From the NCBI RefSeq assembly GCF_001854245.1, contig NZ_CP015381.1, positions 2,081,001 through 2,145,000 of the forward strand: a DNA stretch of 64,000 nt. The letters are read 5' to 3'. Made by a program: the position numbers and the translations under genes. The stretch comes from Desulfococcus multivorans (GTDB lineage: Bacteria; Desulfobacterota; Desulfobacteria; Desulfobacterales; Desulfococcaceae). The notes below the pieces were generated by a model. It was given only the letters and a program-made list of their open reading frames with translations, did no database searches and was not told the DNA's origin. Below are positions 53,472 to 62,483 of this stretch, piece after piece (position 1 is the stretch's first letter; each line of letters begins with the position of its first letter).

Positions 53472-55352
53472 CTATACGGAACGCGCGTCCAGCCCCAGCT
53501 GTTTCCGCTTGCTTTCGATATGTCGCCGGATGAGAATGCCCGCTTTTTCGGGGTCCGGCTCCACGGCGAAGCCGGCGCCCACCACGTCGTTCAGCCCCTC
53601 GGTCAGCAGCTTCACCACGTTCATGCTGCCGGTGATGGGCGGCATGGGGCCGAGCACGGTGTAGACCCCCGAGGCGACAAAATAGGCGCCGATGCTGACC
53701 GCCTTTTCGGAGTACCACTCGGGCGCCGATCCGGCCACGGGCAGGTCCGAGATGTCACACCCCAGGCTGTCGGCCAGGGCCGAGGCCAGGAGAAGGATCC
53801 GGACGTTGTCGACGCAGCTGCCCATGTGGAGGACCGGCGGTATCCCCAGGGCGCTGCAGACCGCCTTGAGGCCCGGCCCGGCGTATTCAGCGGCCTCTGC
53901 GACCTTGAATCCGGCCTTGGCGTTGGCGATGGCCGCGCACCCCGTGTCCAGCACGAGGATGTCGTTTTCGATCAACTGCCGGGTCAGGGTGATATGTCCG
54001 TAGTCGTGTTTGATCTTGGGGTTGTTGCATCCCACCACCCCGGCGGCGCCGCGGATGCGGCCGTCCTTGACGGCATCGAGAAGGGGATCCGGCGTTCCGC
54101 CCAGGGCCCCCAGAATCGCCTCCACGGAAAACCCGCCCAGGGACGGCACCGGCTCTACGGGGATGTAGACCCGACCGCGTCGACCAAAGTTTTCGACCGC
54201 CTCCTTCACCAGATCCCGCGCCAGATCCCGGGCGTTTTCGGGGTGGAATTCCCGGTGGGTCATGCCGGGGAAGCGGGCCTTGTCGGAGGTGCTGATCATG
54301 AGGGTGTGGTAGCAGGAGGCTGTCTTGCCGAGAGAGGGCATGATGCACTGATAGTCCACCAGCATCATGTCGACGGCGCCGGTGGCGATGACGAGTTCGG
54401 TCATGAGGTGGTTTCCGGCCATGGGGATGCCGTGACGCATCAGGAGTTCGTTGCCGGTGCAGCAGAGCCCGGCGAGGTTGATGCCGGCGGCCCCCTTCGC
54501 CTTCGCCAGATCGATGATATCCGGTGACTGACAAGCCTGGAGAAGCATCTCCGAGACGACGGGGTTGTGGCCGTGGACGATGATGTTGACCTGATCGGCC
54601 TTGAGCACGCCGACATTGACCGTGTTGGCCGAGGGTTTGGGCGTGCCGAAGAGGATGTCGGAAACCTCCGTGGCGATCATGGATCCCCCCCACCCGTCGG
54701 ACAGGGCGTTGCGCAGGGCGTGAAGGAGAAGGCTCTGCCAGCCGTTGTCCACGCCCATGTGGGTGCGGTGCATCATCTCGGAGGTTTCCCGGTCGATGCC
54801 CCGGGGCATGATCCCCGTCTTGCGCCAGAGTTCCCGCCGTTTGGCAGGCGCCCGACGCACCATGGACAGTTCTTTCCTTCGGGAGCCGAAGTCGCCCATC
54901 ATGGCGTCTGCCAAGGCCCCGGCGACGGCGTGAGGCGGCTTCCCCTCGGTTTCGATGCCGTACTCCGCCGCCACCCGCTTGAGTTTATCGGGATCCGCGA
55001 TGCCGTATCCCGGGGCCTTCCCTTCGGCCACCGCCGCGAGCACCTCCACCAGATCCCGTCCGTGATCGGAGTGGGCCGCGGCACCCGCGGCCACCATCCG
55101 GCCCAGGTTCCGGGCGACGATGATGTCCGCGTCGGCGCCGCATACCCCCTGCCGGGGGCCTTCTCCAAAGGGATCGATCCGGCAGGGTCCCATGTTGCAG
55201 ATCCGACAGCTCAACCCCATTTCACAGTAGCCGCACTGGGGTGTCTGGGCGGCATAACGATCCCATACGGTTTCGATCCGGTCCTTCTCAGCCTTTTCCA
55301 GCATGAGGCGGCCATCTTCGGTGACGGTCCTCTTTTCAGCATCCTTAAGCAT
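53472..55352 (-). CDS. cooS: anaerobic CO dehydrogenase catalytic subunit
   Basis: This Ni-Fe-S enzyme oxidises CO or reduces CO2. The 626-residue product has the N-terminal cluster region PQCGYCEMGLSCRICNMGPC, then GVCGAD, and the C-cluster ligands in the hybrid-cluster fold, visible as INLAGLCCTGNELLMRHG, VVGCNNPK, VLDTGCAAIANAKAG and LHMGSCVDNVRILLLA. GGAAACGG precedes the ATG at 55352; an open frame extends upstream into cooF but has no homology. Acetyl-CoA synthase subunits are not in the window, so this is a monofunctional CODH. Confidence 0.96.
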   Translation of the reverse strand: MLKDAEKRTVTEDGRLMLEKAEKDRIETVWDRYAAQTPQCGYCEMGLSCRICNMGPCRIDPFGEGPRQGVCGADADIIVARNLGRMVAAGAAAHSDHGRDLVEVLAAVAEGKAPGYGIADPDKLKRVAAEYGIETEGKPPHAVAGALADAMMGDFGSRRKELSMVRRAPAKRRELWRKTGIMPRGIDRETSEMMHRTHMGVDNGWQSLLLHALRNALSDGWGGSMIATEVSDILFGTPKPSANTVNVGVLKADQVNIIVHGHNPVVSEMLLQACQSPDIIDLAKAKGAAGINLAGLCCTGNELLMRHGIPMAGNHLMTELVIATGAVDMMLVDYQCIMPSLGKTASCYHTLMISTSDKARFPGMTHREFHPENARDLARDLVKEAVENFGRRGRVYIPVEPVPSLGGFSVEAILGALGGTPDPLLDAVKDGRIRGAAGVVGCNNPKIKHDYGHITLTRQLIENDILVLDTGCAAIANAKAGFKVAEAAEYAGPGLKAVCSALGIPPVLHMGSCVDNVRILLLASALADSLGCDISDLPVAGSAPEWYSEKAVSIGAYFVASGVYTVLGPMPPITGSMNVVKLLTEGLNDVVGAGFAVEPDPEKAGILIRRHIESKRKQLGLDARSV

Positions 55353-55405
55353 ATCCGTTTCCTTCCATGGCAGTGGTTTTATCGGTTTGACCGCAATGTT
55401 CGGAC

Positions 55406-56005
55406 TCAGCGTTTTTCCATCTCGATTTGGGACCGTTTTACGGCGTTCAGCAGGGCGAACCCCGGTGCGATCGGCTCTCCTCCGGCATCCCGGGACACCG
55501 ATCGGGCCACCTCGCGGGTTTTCCGCCCCAGGGCCGAGGCAGGCTCCTCGAACGTCAGGGCGCCGGACTTGCACACCTCGACGCAGGCAGGCACCATTCC
55601 CTTTTTCTGTCGCGCCGTGCAGTTGTCGCATTTGACGGCGACGGCCTTGCCCGGGGGCGCGGCCGCATCTCCATGATATCGGATAACCCCGAAGGGGCAG
55701 GCCATGGCGCATGACGCGCAGTTGATGCAGGTGTCGGGATCGATAACGACGGTGTTGGTTTCCGGTATTCTGGAGATGGCGCCGGGCAGGCAGGCGAGCA
55801 TGCACGGAGCGGGATCGCAATGACGGCATCGGTTGGGAAACCCCTCGCCGTGGATCCCCGCGCCCACATGGATCCTGGGTTTGGGCAGCGGGTCTTCCCG
55901 CACGGCGGTGAACAGGTGCAGGGTTTTCGAGTGGGCCGTTGCGCAGGCGAGCATGCACTGCATGCACCCGACGCAACGCTCGGGATGAACCACGACTTGC
56001 TTCAT
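55406..56005 (-). CDS. cooF: CooF-type four-cluster ferredoxin
   Basis: The 199-residue protein carries four [4Fe-4S] motifs: CVGCMQCMLACATAH, CRHCDPAPCMLAC, CINCASCAMACPFG and CDNCTARQ...CVEVC. This is the arrangement of CooF and of formate/hydrogenase electron-transfer subunits. It would carry electrons between CooS (53 bases downstream) and the FAD oxidoreductase upstream. GGAGG precedes the ATG at 56005. Confidence 0.93.
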   Translation of the reverse strand: MKQVVVHPERCVGCMQCMLACATAHSKTLHLFTAVREDPLPKPRIHVGAGIHGEGFPNRCRHCDPAPCMLACLPGAISRIPETNTVVIDPDTCINCASCAMACPFGVIRYHGDAAAPPGKAVAVKCDNCTARQKKGMVPACVEVCKSGALTFEEPASALGRKTREVARSVSRDAGGEPIAPGFALLNAVKRSQIEMEKR

Positions 56006-56064
56006 ACGTCCTCCTTTGCCTGGGGCCGCGGCCCCATCACGGGTTTCCGAGGGGGGCGGTCCGC

Positions 56065-57297
56065 TCAATTCAACAGTTGTCGGTAATTGAATCCGGATGA
56101 GAGAAGAGCGTTTCCGGAAATTCGAAGGGGGACCTCGTTCTGAATCAGGGAGATCAGCAGTCCGCCCTGGGCGATATCGTTCACCATCGCCATCCCCACC
56201 AATCGTCGGCCGTCCAGCACCAGTTTCCGGTAGGTCTTCCGGCGGCGGTCGTGCCGGCTCAGGATTTCGAAGCCGGCGCTCTCGGGCGGATCGACCCATC
56301 CGCCGGTCATGACGTCCATGTCGAAGATCCGGATGACGTTCCGGCTCAGGCTGCCCTTGAGGGCGACCGGGCGGCCGGCCATGTTCATTCCGGCAGCCCG
56401 CCCCTGGGCCGCCGCTTCGGGCCATATGGCGTTGACCCAGCGGGTTTTTCTGGCGATGTCGACGAATTCGGCGGCGTCCCCCGCGGCATAAATCCCGGGA
56501 ACACTGGTTTCCATGTGGGCATTGACCAGGACCCCGAGGTCCACGTCGATCCTGTCGCGGGGCACGAAGGAGAGGGCCGGCAGCACGCCTTTGCCGATCA
56601 CCACCATATCGCAGGCGATCTCCGAACCGTCGGAGAGGCGGGCTCCCTCTACGCGGCCGTTCCCGTGAAAAGCTGCGGCCGAGAGGCCCACCCGGACGTC
56701 GAGACCTTTCCGCACCAGCTCATTCAGAATCATTTCTCCGGCCGTCCGGTCCACTTGCATGGAAAGGGGATACGCCGAGCGAATCAGCTGGGTGACCCGG
56801 ATGCCGCGCCGAAGGAGCCCGTAAGCCGCCTTGAACCCCACCAGACCGCCTCCCAGAACCAGGGCCGTTTTGACGGTGGGAATCGCGTCGAGCATTTCCC
56901 GGATATGGCGTTCGGTGCGCATATAGAAGATGTGGGCCAGATGCAGTCCGTCGGCGGTGATGGGCCGGGGATCGGCCCCTGAAGCGATGAGGAGCCGGTC
57001 GAAGGGTATGCCGTCTTCCAGGCCCGGCAGGCGGACGACCCTGGCTTCGACATCGATCCCCGAAACCCGCCGGCCGAGAATGGGCGTGATCCCCAGCCGT
57101 CGATAAAAATCTGTGCTGCGGATGGGAAGTCTTTCCGGTGGGGTTGCGCCTTCGAGGACCATGCTGATCATCGGACGGCAGTAAGGCGGGAAGGTTTCAT
57201 CCCCGATGAGTGTGAGCCTGCCTTCCGCGTCCAGGTGCCGAATGGCCTCGGCGGCGTGAATCCCCGCCACCCCATTGCCGATGATGACGTATTTCAC
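56065..57297 (-). CDS. FAD-dependent NAD(P)H oxidoreductase of the CODH operon
   Basis: This 410-residue protein is of the pyridine nucleotide-disulfide/NADH:rubredoxin oxidoreductase type. KYVIIGNGVAGIHAAEAIRH binds FAD, VLGGGLVGFKAAYGLLRRG binds NAD(P), and GIYAAGDAAEF is the C-terminal FAD motif. The GTG at 57297 has GAGGAGG five bases upstream and begins exactly at the family N terminus; no ATG gives a comparable start. It probably couples CO oxidation by CooS-CooF to NAD(P)H formation. It starts 14 bases after pgm. Confidence 0.9.
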   Translation of the reverse strand: MKYVIIGNGVAGIHAAEAIRHLDAEGRLTLIGDETFPPYCRPMISMVLEGATPPERLPIRSTDFYRRLGITPILGRRVSGIDVEARVVRLPGLEDGIPFDRLLIASGADPRPITADGLHLAHIFYMRTERHIREMLDAIPTVKTALVLGGGLVGFKAAYGLLRRGIRVTQLIRSAYPLSMQVDRTAGEMILNELVRKGLDVRVGLSAAAFHGNGRVEGARLSDGSEIACDMVVIGKGVLPALSFVPRDRIDVDLGVLVNAHMETSVPGIYAAGDAAEFVDIARKTRWVNAIWPEAAAQGRAAGMNMAGRPVALKGSLSRNVIRIFDMDVMTGGWVDPPESAGFEILSRHDRRRKTYRKLVLDGRRLVGMAMVNDIAQGGLLISLIQNEVPLRISGNALLSSGFNYRQLLN

Positions 57298-57311
57298 TGG
57301 CGCCTCCTCGA

Positions 57312-58964
57312 TCAAACCCCCGAAGCCTTCAGCACTTCGGCCACCACGGCCCGGGCCTCCTCCTGGATTTTCCGGAGATGCTCCAGCCCCTTGAAACTTT
57401 CGGTGTAAATCTTGTAGATGTCCTCGGTGCCCGAAGGCCTGGCGGCAAACCACCCGTTTTCCGTCACCACCTTGAGCCCGCCGATGGCCGCGCCGTTGCC
57501 CGAGGCATGGGTCAACTTCTCGCGTATGGGATCCCCTGCCAGGTGGTCGACCCGGATCTGATCGGGGGAGAGCTTTTTGAGGACCGCCTTTTGTTCCGCA
57601 TTGGCCGGCGCCTCGAGGCGTTCGTAGACCGGATCGCCAAATTTTTCCGTAAGCGCCTGGTAGTGCTCGGCCGGATCACGGCCGGTCTTCGCCCGGATTT
57701 CGGCGGCCAGGAGGTTCATGATGATGCCGTCCTTGTCCGTGGTCCAGACGGTGCCGTCCATGCGCAGGAACGACGCACCGGCGCTCTCCTCCCCGCCGAA
57801 TCCGTAGCTCCCGTCGATGAGGCCGTCCACGAACCATTTGAACCCCACCGGCACCTCGGAGATGCGACGCTTCAGGGCTCCGGCCACCCGATCGATCACG
57901 GCGCTGCTGACGAGGGTCTTTCCGACGGCCGCGTCCGGCCGCCAGCCCGGCCGGTTCCGGAACAGGTAATCGATGGCGACGGCCAGATAGTGGTTGGGAT
58001 TCATGAGTCCGCCGCTCCGGGTGACGATGCCGTGCCGATCCGCATCCGGATCGTTTCCGAAAGCCACGTCGTAATCTGCTTTCATTCCGATCAGCTTTGC
58101 CATGGCAAAAGGCGAAGAGCAGTCCATTCGGATCCTGCCGTCGCCGTCGACGGTCATGAATGCGAAGGTGGGGTCGACCTTCGGGTTGACCACGGTAAGG
58201 TTCAGCCGGTAGCGGTCGGCAATGGGTGCCCAGAATCCCACCCCCGCGCCCCCCATGGGATCCACCCCGATGACGACGCCGGCATCGCGGACGGCATCCA
58301 TGTGAAGGATGTTCCGGAGGTCGTCCACGTAGGGGGTGATGAAATCCCGTTCAACCGTGGTGTCCGCCTTGACGGCCTTATCGTAAGGGATCCGCAGGAC
58401 ATCCCGGTTTCCGTCGGCCATGAGGGTGTTGGCGCGTTTTTCGATCCAGGCGGTGATGCCGGTGTCGGCAGGCCCGCCGTGGGGCGGATTGTACTTGAAG
58501 CCGCCGTCTTCCGGGGGATTGTGGGAGGGCGTGATGACAATACCGTCGGCGGGCCGGTCGCCGTGGTCCCGATTGTGGGTCAAAATGGCGTGGGAAACGA
58601 CGGGGGTGGGGGTGTATCCCATGCCCTGGTGGATCATGACCGGAACCCCGTTGGCCGCCAGGACCTCGATGGTGGTCATGTGGCTCGGTTCGGAAAGGGC
58701 GTGGGTGTCCATCCCCAGGAACAGCGGTCCGGAAATGCCCTCCTGCTTTCGATAGTCGCAGACGGCTTGAGCCGTGGCGAGGATGTGGGCCTCGTTGAAG
58801 CTGTTCCTGAAGGGTGTCCCTCGGTGGCCCGAGGTGCCGAAGGCCACCCTCTCCAGGGGGTTCGCGGCATCGGGTCGGCCGGTGTAATAGAGGCTGACCA
58901 GTCTCGGAACGTTGACGAGAATGTCGTCGGGTGCGGGCTTGCCGGCAAGTTCATGAACCGCCAT
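57312..58964 (-). CDS. pgm: phosphoglucomutase (alpha-D-glucose phosphate-specific)
   Basis: The enzyme interconverts glucose-1-P and glucose-6-P. The 550-residue product has [20 protein letters not shown], the phosphoserine loop [20 protein letters not shown], the Mg-binding [18 protein letters not shown] and [15 protein letters not shown] for sugar binding, with a C-terminal phosphate-binding domain ending in [21 protein letters not shown] precedes the ATG. Its presence just upstream of the CODH genes is unexpected. Confidence 0.95.
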   Translation of the reverse strand: MAVHELAGKPAPDDILVNVPRLVSLYYTGRPDAANPLERVAFGTSGHRGTPFRNSFNEAHILATAQAVCDYRKQEGISGPLFLGMDTHALSEPSHMTTIEVLAANGVPVMIHQGMGYTPTPVVSHAILTHNRDHGDRPADGIVITPSHNPPEDGGFKYNPPHGGPADTGITAWIEKRANTLMADGNRDVLRIPYDKAVKADTTVERDFITPYVDDLRNILHMDAVRDAGVVIGVDPMGGAGVGFWAPIADRYRLNLTVVNPKVDPTFAFMTVDGDGRIRMDCSSPFAMAKLIGMKADYDVAFGNDPDADRHGIVTRSGGLMNPNHYLAVAIDYLFRNRPGWRPDAAVGKTLVSSAVIDRVAGALKRRISEVPVGFKWFVDGLIDGSYGFGGEESAGASFLRMDGTVWTTDKDGIIMNLLAAEIRAKTGRDPAEHYQALTEKFGDPVYERLEAPANAEQKAVLKKLSPDQIRVDHLAGDPIREKLTHASGNGAAIGGLKVVTENGWFAARPSGTEDIYKIYTESFKGLEHLRKIQEEARAVVAEVLKASGV

Positions 58965-59023
58965 CGATCATCTCCTTTCAGGAAATCCTGGGTTGATGCG
59001 GATTTGTTCCAGACTTTCGGGAA

Positions 59024-60043
59024 TCAGGCGTTTTTCAGGCGGGTGTAGTCGATGGCCCGCTGGATGGCGACGCCGCCCTGCTCGGCCACCGCCATGGCGA
59101 AATTGATGTCGGTATCGGAAAAATATCGGACTTCGGCCGTGAGCAGGCGGAGAATGCCGATGATCTCGTCCCGGACGGTGATGGGCACGGCCAATATGCT
59201 GCCGATGCCCTCGGATTCGGCGGCCTTGTGATACAGGGTGTGGATGTCTTTTCTGGCGTCGGGAATGAACACGGGCTCCCCTTGCTTGAGGTAATAGGTG
59301 GCCATTTCTTCATCCAGCGGCCCTCTTTCGAGGTATGCCTTGCTCAACCCGTAGGCCGCCTTCAGTTCCAATTGCCCCTTCCGGGGTTCGAAGAGCCTGA
59401 TGGTGGCGGCTTTCAGCTTCATGACCGACGGCAGGCGGGTGACCATGAGATCGAGGATTTTGTCGAGTTCATAGGTCAGGTTGATGGCCTTGCCGAATTC
59501 GTGAATCGCCTTGAAGTATTCCAACCGGATCTGCTGTTCCTCGAAGATTTGCGCGTTCTCGATGGCGATGCCGCATTGCTCGCCCAGCGCCGTCACCACG
59601 GCTATCTGCTCCGGCGTGTAACTGCGGGATTTCCGGGTCAGCAATCTCAGAATGCCCTTGATGCGGCCCCGGATGGGAATGGGGATGACCAGAATATTCC
59701 GGATGCCCTCCTTTCGGGTCGCCTCGGGATAATTGATCCGGGGGTCGTTCGGGGCATCCTCGATGACAATGGGTTCACCTTTCAACGCCTTGAAAATGGG
59801 TTCTTCCGTGTCGATGGTTCCCCGGTTCAGATAAGCGTCGCTGAGACCGCTCGACGCCCGCAGCACCAGGTTCTTGCCCGAGGCATCCAGCAATCGAATG
59901 GTGGCGGCGTCGGCACCGATGATTTGAGGAATCTTTTCCGTGATGAGCCGAAAGACCTCGTCGATCTCCAGACTGGCGGTAATCGCTTTGGTGACCTCGA
60001 TAAACAGATCGAGAAATGTTTTTGTGTCTGCTGTTGTCTTCAA
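59024..60043 (-). CDS. tandem GAF-domain protein
   Basis: This 339-residue cytoplasmic protein has two GAF domains (about 22-165 and 190-335), each with the ATIRL strand (DAATIRLLDASGKNLVLRAS; KAATIRLFEPRKGQLELKAA), the ILVIPI/ILAVPI strand, and a GILRLLT end. No catalytic output domain is present. The start is TTG with AAGGAACAG upstream. It is 59 bases before pgm and may be an adaptor or ligand sensor for this operon. The ligand is unknown. Confidence 0.85.
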   Translation of the reverse strand: MKTTADTKTFLDLFIEVTKAITASLEIDEVFRLITEKIPQIIGADAATIRLLDASGKNLVLRASSGLSDAYLNRGTIDTEEPIFKALKGEPIVIEDAPNDPRINYPEATRKEGIRNILVIPIPIRGRIKGILRLLTRKSRSYTPEQIAVVTALGEQCGIAIENAQIFEEQQIRLEYFKAIHEFGKAINLTYELDKILDLMVTRLPSVMKLKAATIRLFEPRKGQLELKAAYGLSKAYLERGPLDEEMATYYLKQGEPVFIPDARKDIHTLYHKAAESEGIGSILAVPITVRDEIIGILRLLTAEVRYFSDTDINFAMAVAEQGGVAIQRAIDYTRLKNA

Positions 60044-60162
60044 TTCTGTTCCTTATGGTTGCGTATTTCGGGAAAAGCGTGGTTGGGGACACAATAAAAC
60101 CACTGCGGGATAATTATCACTATCGACGCCTGAAATCAACACGGCGGTTCGAAAAAAATCGC

Positions 60163-60190
60163 GTAGGGGCACGGCGCGCCGTGCCCCTAC
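60163..60190. repeat. 28-bp perfect REP palindrome (left copy)
   Basis: GTAGGGGCACGGCG and its reverse complement CGCCGTGCCCCTAC are directly adjacent. The identical sequence recurs at 60433. Confidence 0.9.
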
Positions 60191-60203
60191 CACGCGCCGA
60201 CAA

Positions 60204-60476
60204 TCAATATTCCGTTATACCGTGAACCGGATTGGGCATAACCCCCCATTCGTCCAATTCGATTTCATTGCGGATGATGTGTTCCCGATAATTGCGTTGC
60301 CATAATTTCGCGGATGGGGTTTTGCGCATTTCGTTGATGCGTTTGGTGGCGGCGGATTTGAACGATCGAACAATCGTCGGGAGGGAACCGGGCACGGGGC
60401 GACCGAATTGTTCGATCGCAGGGGCACGGCGCGTAGGGGCACGGCGCGCCGTGCCCCTACCATCGCCAACAACCAA
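60204..60476 (-). pseudogene. decayed REP-associated tyrosine transposase (RAYT) fragment
   Basis: A 90-codon frame contains EQFGRPVPGSLPTIVRSFKS, then ATKRINEMRKTP, LWQRNYREHIIRNEIEL, the conserved C-terminal region of RAYT/TnpA_REP (Y1 transposase family). The HUH motif and other N-terminal parts are missing, and the N-terminal residues of the frame are only translated REP palindrome. It is bracketed by two identical 28-bp REP palindromes, as expected for a RAYT-mobilised unit. The region 60044-60521 holds nothing else apart from a small palindrome near 60100. Confidence 0.75.
60433..60460. repeat. 28-bp perfect REP palindrome (right copy)
   Basis: Identical to the palindrome at 60163. A further half copy (GGGGCACGGCGC) touches its left side at 60421. 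Confidence 0.9.
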
Positions 60477-60521
60477 TATTGCGTTATTCCGTAACCCGGG
60501 GTGCGAATCGGCGCGTGGACG

Positions 60522-60845
60522 TTAACGCTGGGCCGACCGCGGGGCCTTGCCGGCCAGGGGGTTGTAGATTTTCATGATGGCGAATTTCATGACGTCCGGC
60601 GTCTTCATCTCCAGAACGATATTCAGGAGCTTTTCTTCGGCATCGGCCGGCAGCACACAGGCGTTGTTGCCGTCAAAATCCAGGTCGGTAAAACCCTTGA
60701 CCAGTTTTTTCTGATCCTTCTGGGTCATGGGAACCTGAATCGCTTTTTTCCCGTCGATGTCGACGACGCTTCCCTGCAAACCGGCGGCTTCGATCTTTTT
60801 GAGGTTTTCATCATTCAGAAAAATATTCACCCAATAGTCTGCCAT
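60522..60845 (-). CDS. hypothetical 107-residue protein
   Basis: The product is soluble and charged (MADYWVNIFLNDENLKKIEA... GKKAIQVPMTQKDQKKLVKG) and ends APRSAQR. It has no signal peptide, Cys cluster or recognised motif. GGGAGGAAGG precedes the ATG, so it is probably translated. It is separated from the CODH operon by the RAYT remnant. I do not recognise the family. Confidence 0.6.
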   Translation of the reverse strand: MADYWVNIFLNDENLKKIEAAGLQGSVVDIDGKKAIQVPMTQKDQKKLVKGFTDLDFDGNNACVLPADAEEKLLNIVLEMKTPDVMKFAIMKIYNPLAGKAPRSAQR

Positions 60846-61121
60846 TTACCTTCCTCCCTTGTTTGTTCAGCCCAATGCGTCAAACTAAATCATTTTCCAG
60901 TAGACCAGTAGCAATGATGTTTATTCGAGGCGCATCGGCGTGTCAAGTCCGAATGCGAGCGGAGCGGGTCGTTCGAGTCTGAATTCAGGCGGTCCCGCAA
61001 CGGTTTTTTCGCCCCGACAGTCCAGAACATTCGCATTTGGAGGGCGAAGTGTTATATCTTCGAGAAATATCCATCTATATGTATTGATTCTTTCGGGGCG
61101 TGAATTAGTTTTAAATGGAAC

Positions 61122-61316
61122 GTAGGCTGAAGACTGAAGACTGAAGACTGAAGGCTGAAGGCTGAAGGGGCACGGACGCGTCGTTTCGTAGAGGTGTATC
61201 CCTTCAGCCTATAGCGTTGAGAGACCGAAGGTCGTAAACTGAAGGCTGAAGGCTGAAGACTGAAGGGAACATACGCGCCGTTCGGTGGAGGTGTATCCCT
61301 TCAGCCTTCAGCCTCC
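61122..61316. repeat. palindromic element of 7-bp repeats (copy 6, double)
   Basis: Two consecutive palindromic units are joined. GTAGGCTGAAGACTGAAGAC leads to GGGGCACGGACGCG and CTTCAGCC; then GGCTGAAGGCTGAAGACTG leads to a similar spacer (CGTTCGGTGGAGGTGTATCC) and CTTCAGCCTTCAGCC. The two spacers share GTAGAGGTGTATCCCTTCAGC-like ends, so one unit appears to be a duplication. It ends 28 bases before the methyltransferase start codon. In the rest of the gap 60846-61344 I see no gene. Confidence 0.85.
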
Positions 61317-61344
61317 ATCACTAATTATTCGGAAAAGGAGAAAA

Positions 61345-62442
61345 ATGTCTGACTCGGCCGCAACCGCTCCTGAGGATTTTTCAAAAAAGATGATCGACAT
61401 ATTGAACCACGGCGCACTCAATCTGGCCGTGGGCATCGGGTACCGCATGAAGCTCTTCGATGTGATGGATGCCATGGAAACGCCCGAGACCGCCGAAAGC
61501 ATCGCCCGTCAGGCCGGCTTGAACGGCCGGTACGTGAAAGAATGGCTCGGCATCATGTGCACGGGCGGCGTCGTCACCCTTGCCGACGGTGAAGACGGCG
61601 AAGCCCGCTACTTTCTGCCGCGATCCCACGGCGACGTTCTGGCCCGGCGTTCGGGCAACGGCAATCTGGGGGTATATGCCCAGGAAATACCGCTGTTGAC
61701 CCTCTGCGCCGCGGAAAAGGTCCTTGCGGGATTTCAAACGGGGGAGGGGGTGCCCTATGCCGACTATCCGAGGTTTCAGGCGTTCATGACGGAGCTGGCG
61801 AACGCCAAGCACCGGCAGGTGCTGATCGACCGCTTCATCCCCGCGGTGGACGACGGTCGGCTGATCGCACGACTCGAAAAGGGCATCCGCGTGTGTGATC
61901 TGGGGTGTGGTGAGGGGGTCGCGCTGAACCTTATGGCCGGGGCCTATCCTGAAAGCCGTTTCACGGGGATCGATATGGATCCCGAGGTCATCGCCGTCGC
62001 CCGGAGGGCGGCAAAGACGGCCGGGCTCGAAAACGTCCATTTTTGCTGCCGGGATGCCGCGACCCTCGGGAACGGAGACGAATTTGAAAGCGCCTTCGAC
62101 TACATCACCGCCTTTGACGCCATCCACGACCAGAGGGACCCGCTGGCCGCTCTTGAAAGCGTCCGACGCATGCTGGCGCCGGAGGGATGCTTCTCCATGA
62201 TCGACATCGATTCGAGAACCGCTCACCAGGACAACATGGCGCACCCCATGGGACCTTTTCTTTACACCGTAAGCCTCATGCACTGCATGCCGGTAAGCCT
62301 GTACAACAACGGGGCCGGGCTGGGCATGATGTGGGGAAGGGAACAGGCCGTGGATCTTCTGGGTCAGGCCGGATTCGGCAGCGTCGCGGTCGTCGAGATG
62401 TCCCACGACCCCTTCAACGTTCATTATTTTTGTCGTCAATAA
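61345..62442 (+). CDS. class I SAM-dependent methyltransferase with winged-helix N domain
   Basis: This 365-residue protein has an N-terminal dimerisation/winged-helix region (residues 20-90, with LFDVMDAMETPETAESIARQ) as in O-methyltransferases. The SAM-binding motif VCDLGCGEGVALNLMAG (about residue 190) and the acidic FTGIDMDPE follow, then VHFCCRDA and FDYITAFDAIHDQRDP. The ATG at 61345 has AAAGGAG upstream; an upstream in-frame stretch lies inside the 7-mer repeat and is discounted. It is 41 bases from an ATP-grasp gene. The methyl acceptor is unknown. Confidence 0.85.
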   Translation: MSDSAATAPEDFSKKMIDILNHGALNLAVGIGYRMKLFDVMDAMETPETAESIARQAGLNGRYVKEWLGIMCTGGVVTLADGEDGEARYFLPRSHGDVLARRSGNGNLGVYAQEIPLLTLCAAEKVLAGFQTGEGVPYADYPRFQAFMTELANAKHRQVLIDRFIPAVDDGRLIARLEKGIRVCDLGCGEGVALNLMAGAYPESRFTGIDMDPEVIAVARRAAKTAGLENVHFCCRDAATLGNGDEFESAFDYITAFDAIHDQRDPLAALESVRRMLAPEGCFSMIDIDSRTAHQDNMAHPMGPFLYTVSLMHCMPVSLYNNGAGLGMMWGREQAVDLLGQAGFGSVAVVEMSHDPFNVHYFCRQ

Positions 62443-62483
62443 GGCGGGAAAACCTCAGCCCGCGGCTTCGAAAGGAATCGCCG

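Noticed and set aside
55406-55976. Upstream extension of the cooS frame beyond 55352 (to about 834 codons)
   Set aside because: The extra part is cooF read in another frame; homology and a good ribosome-binding site both start at 55352.
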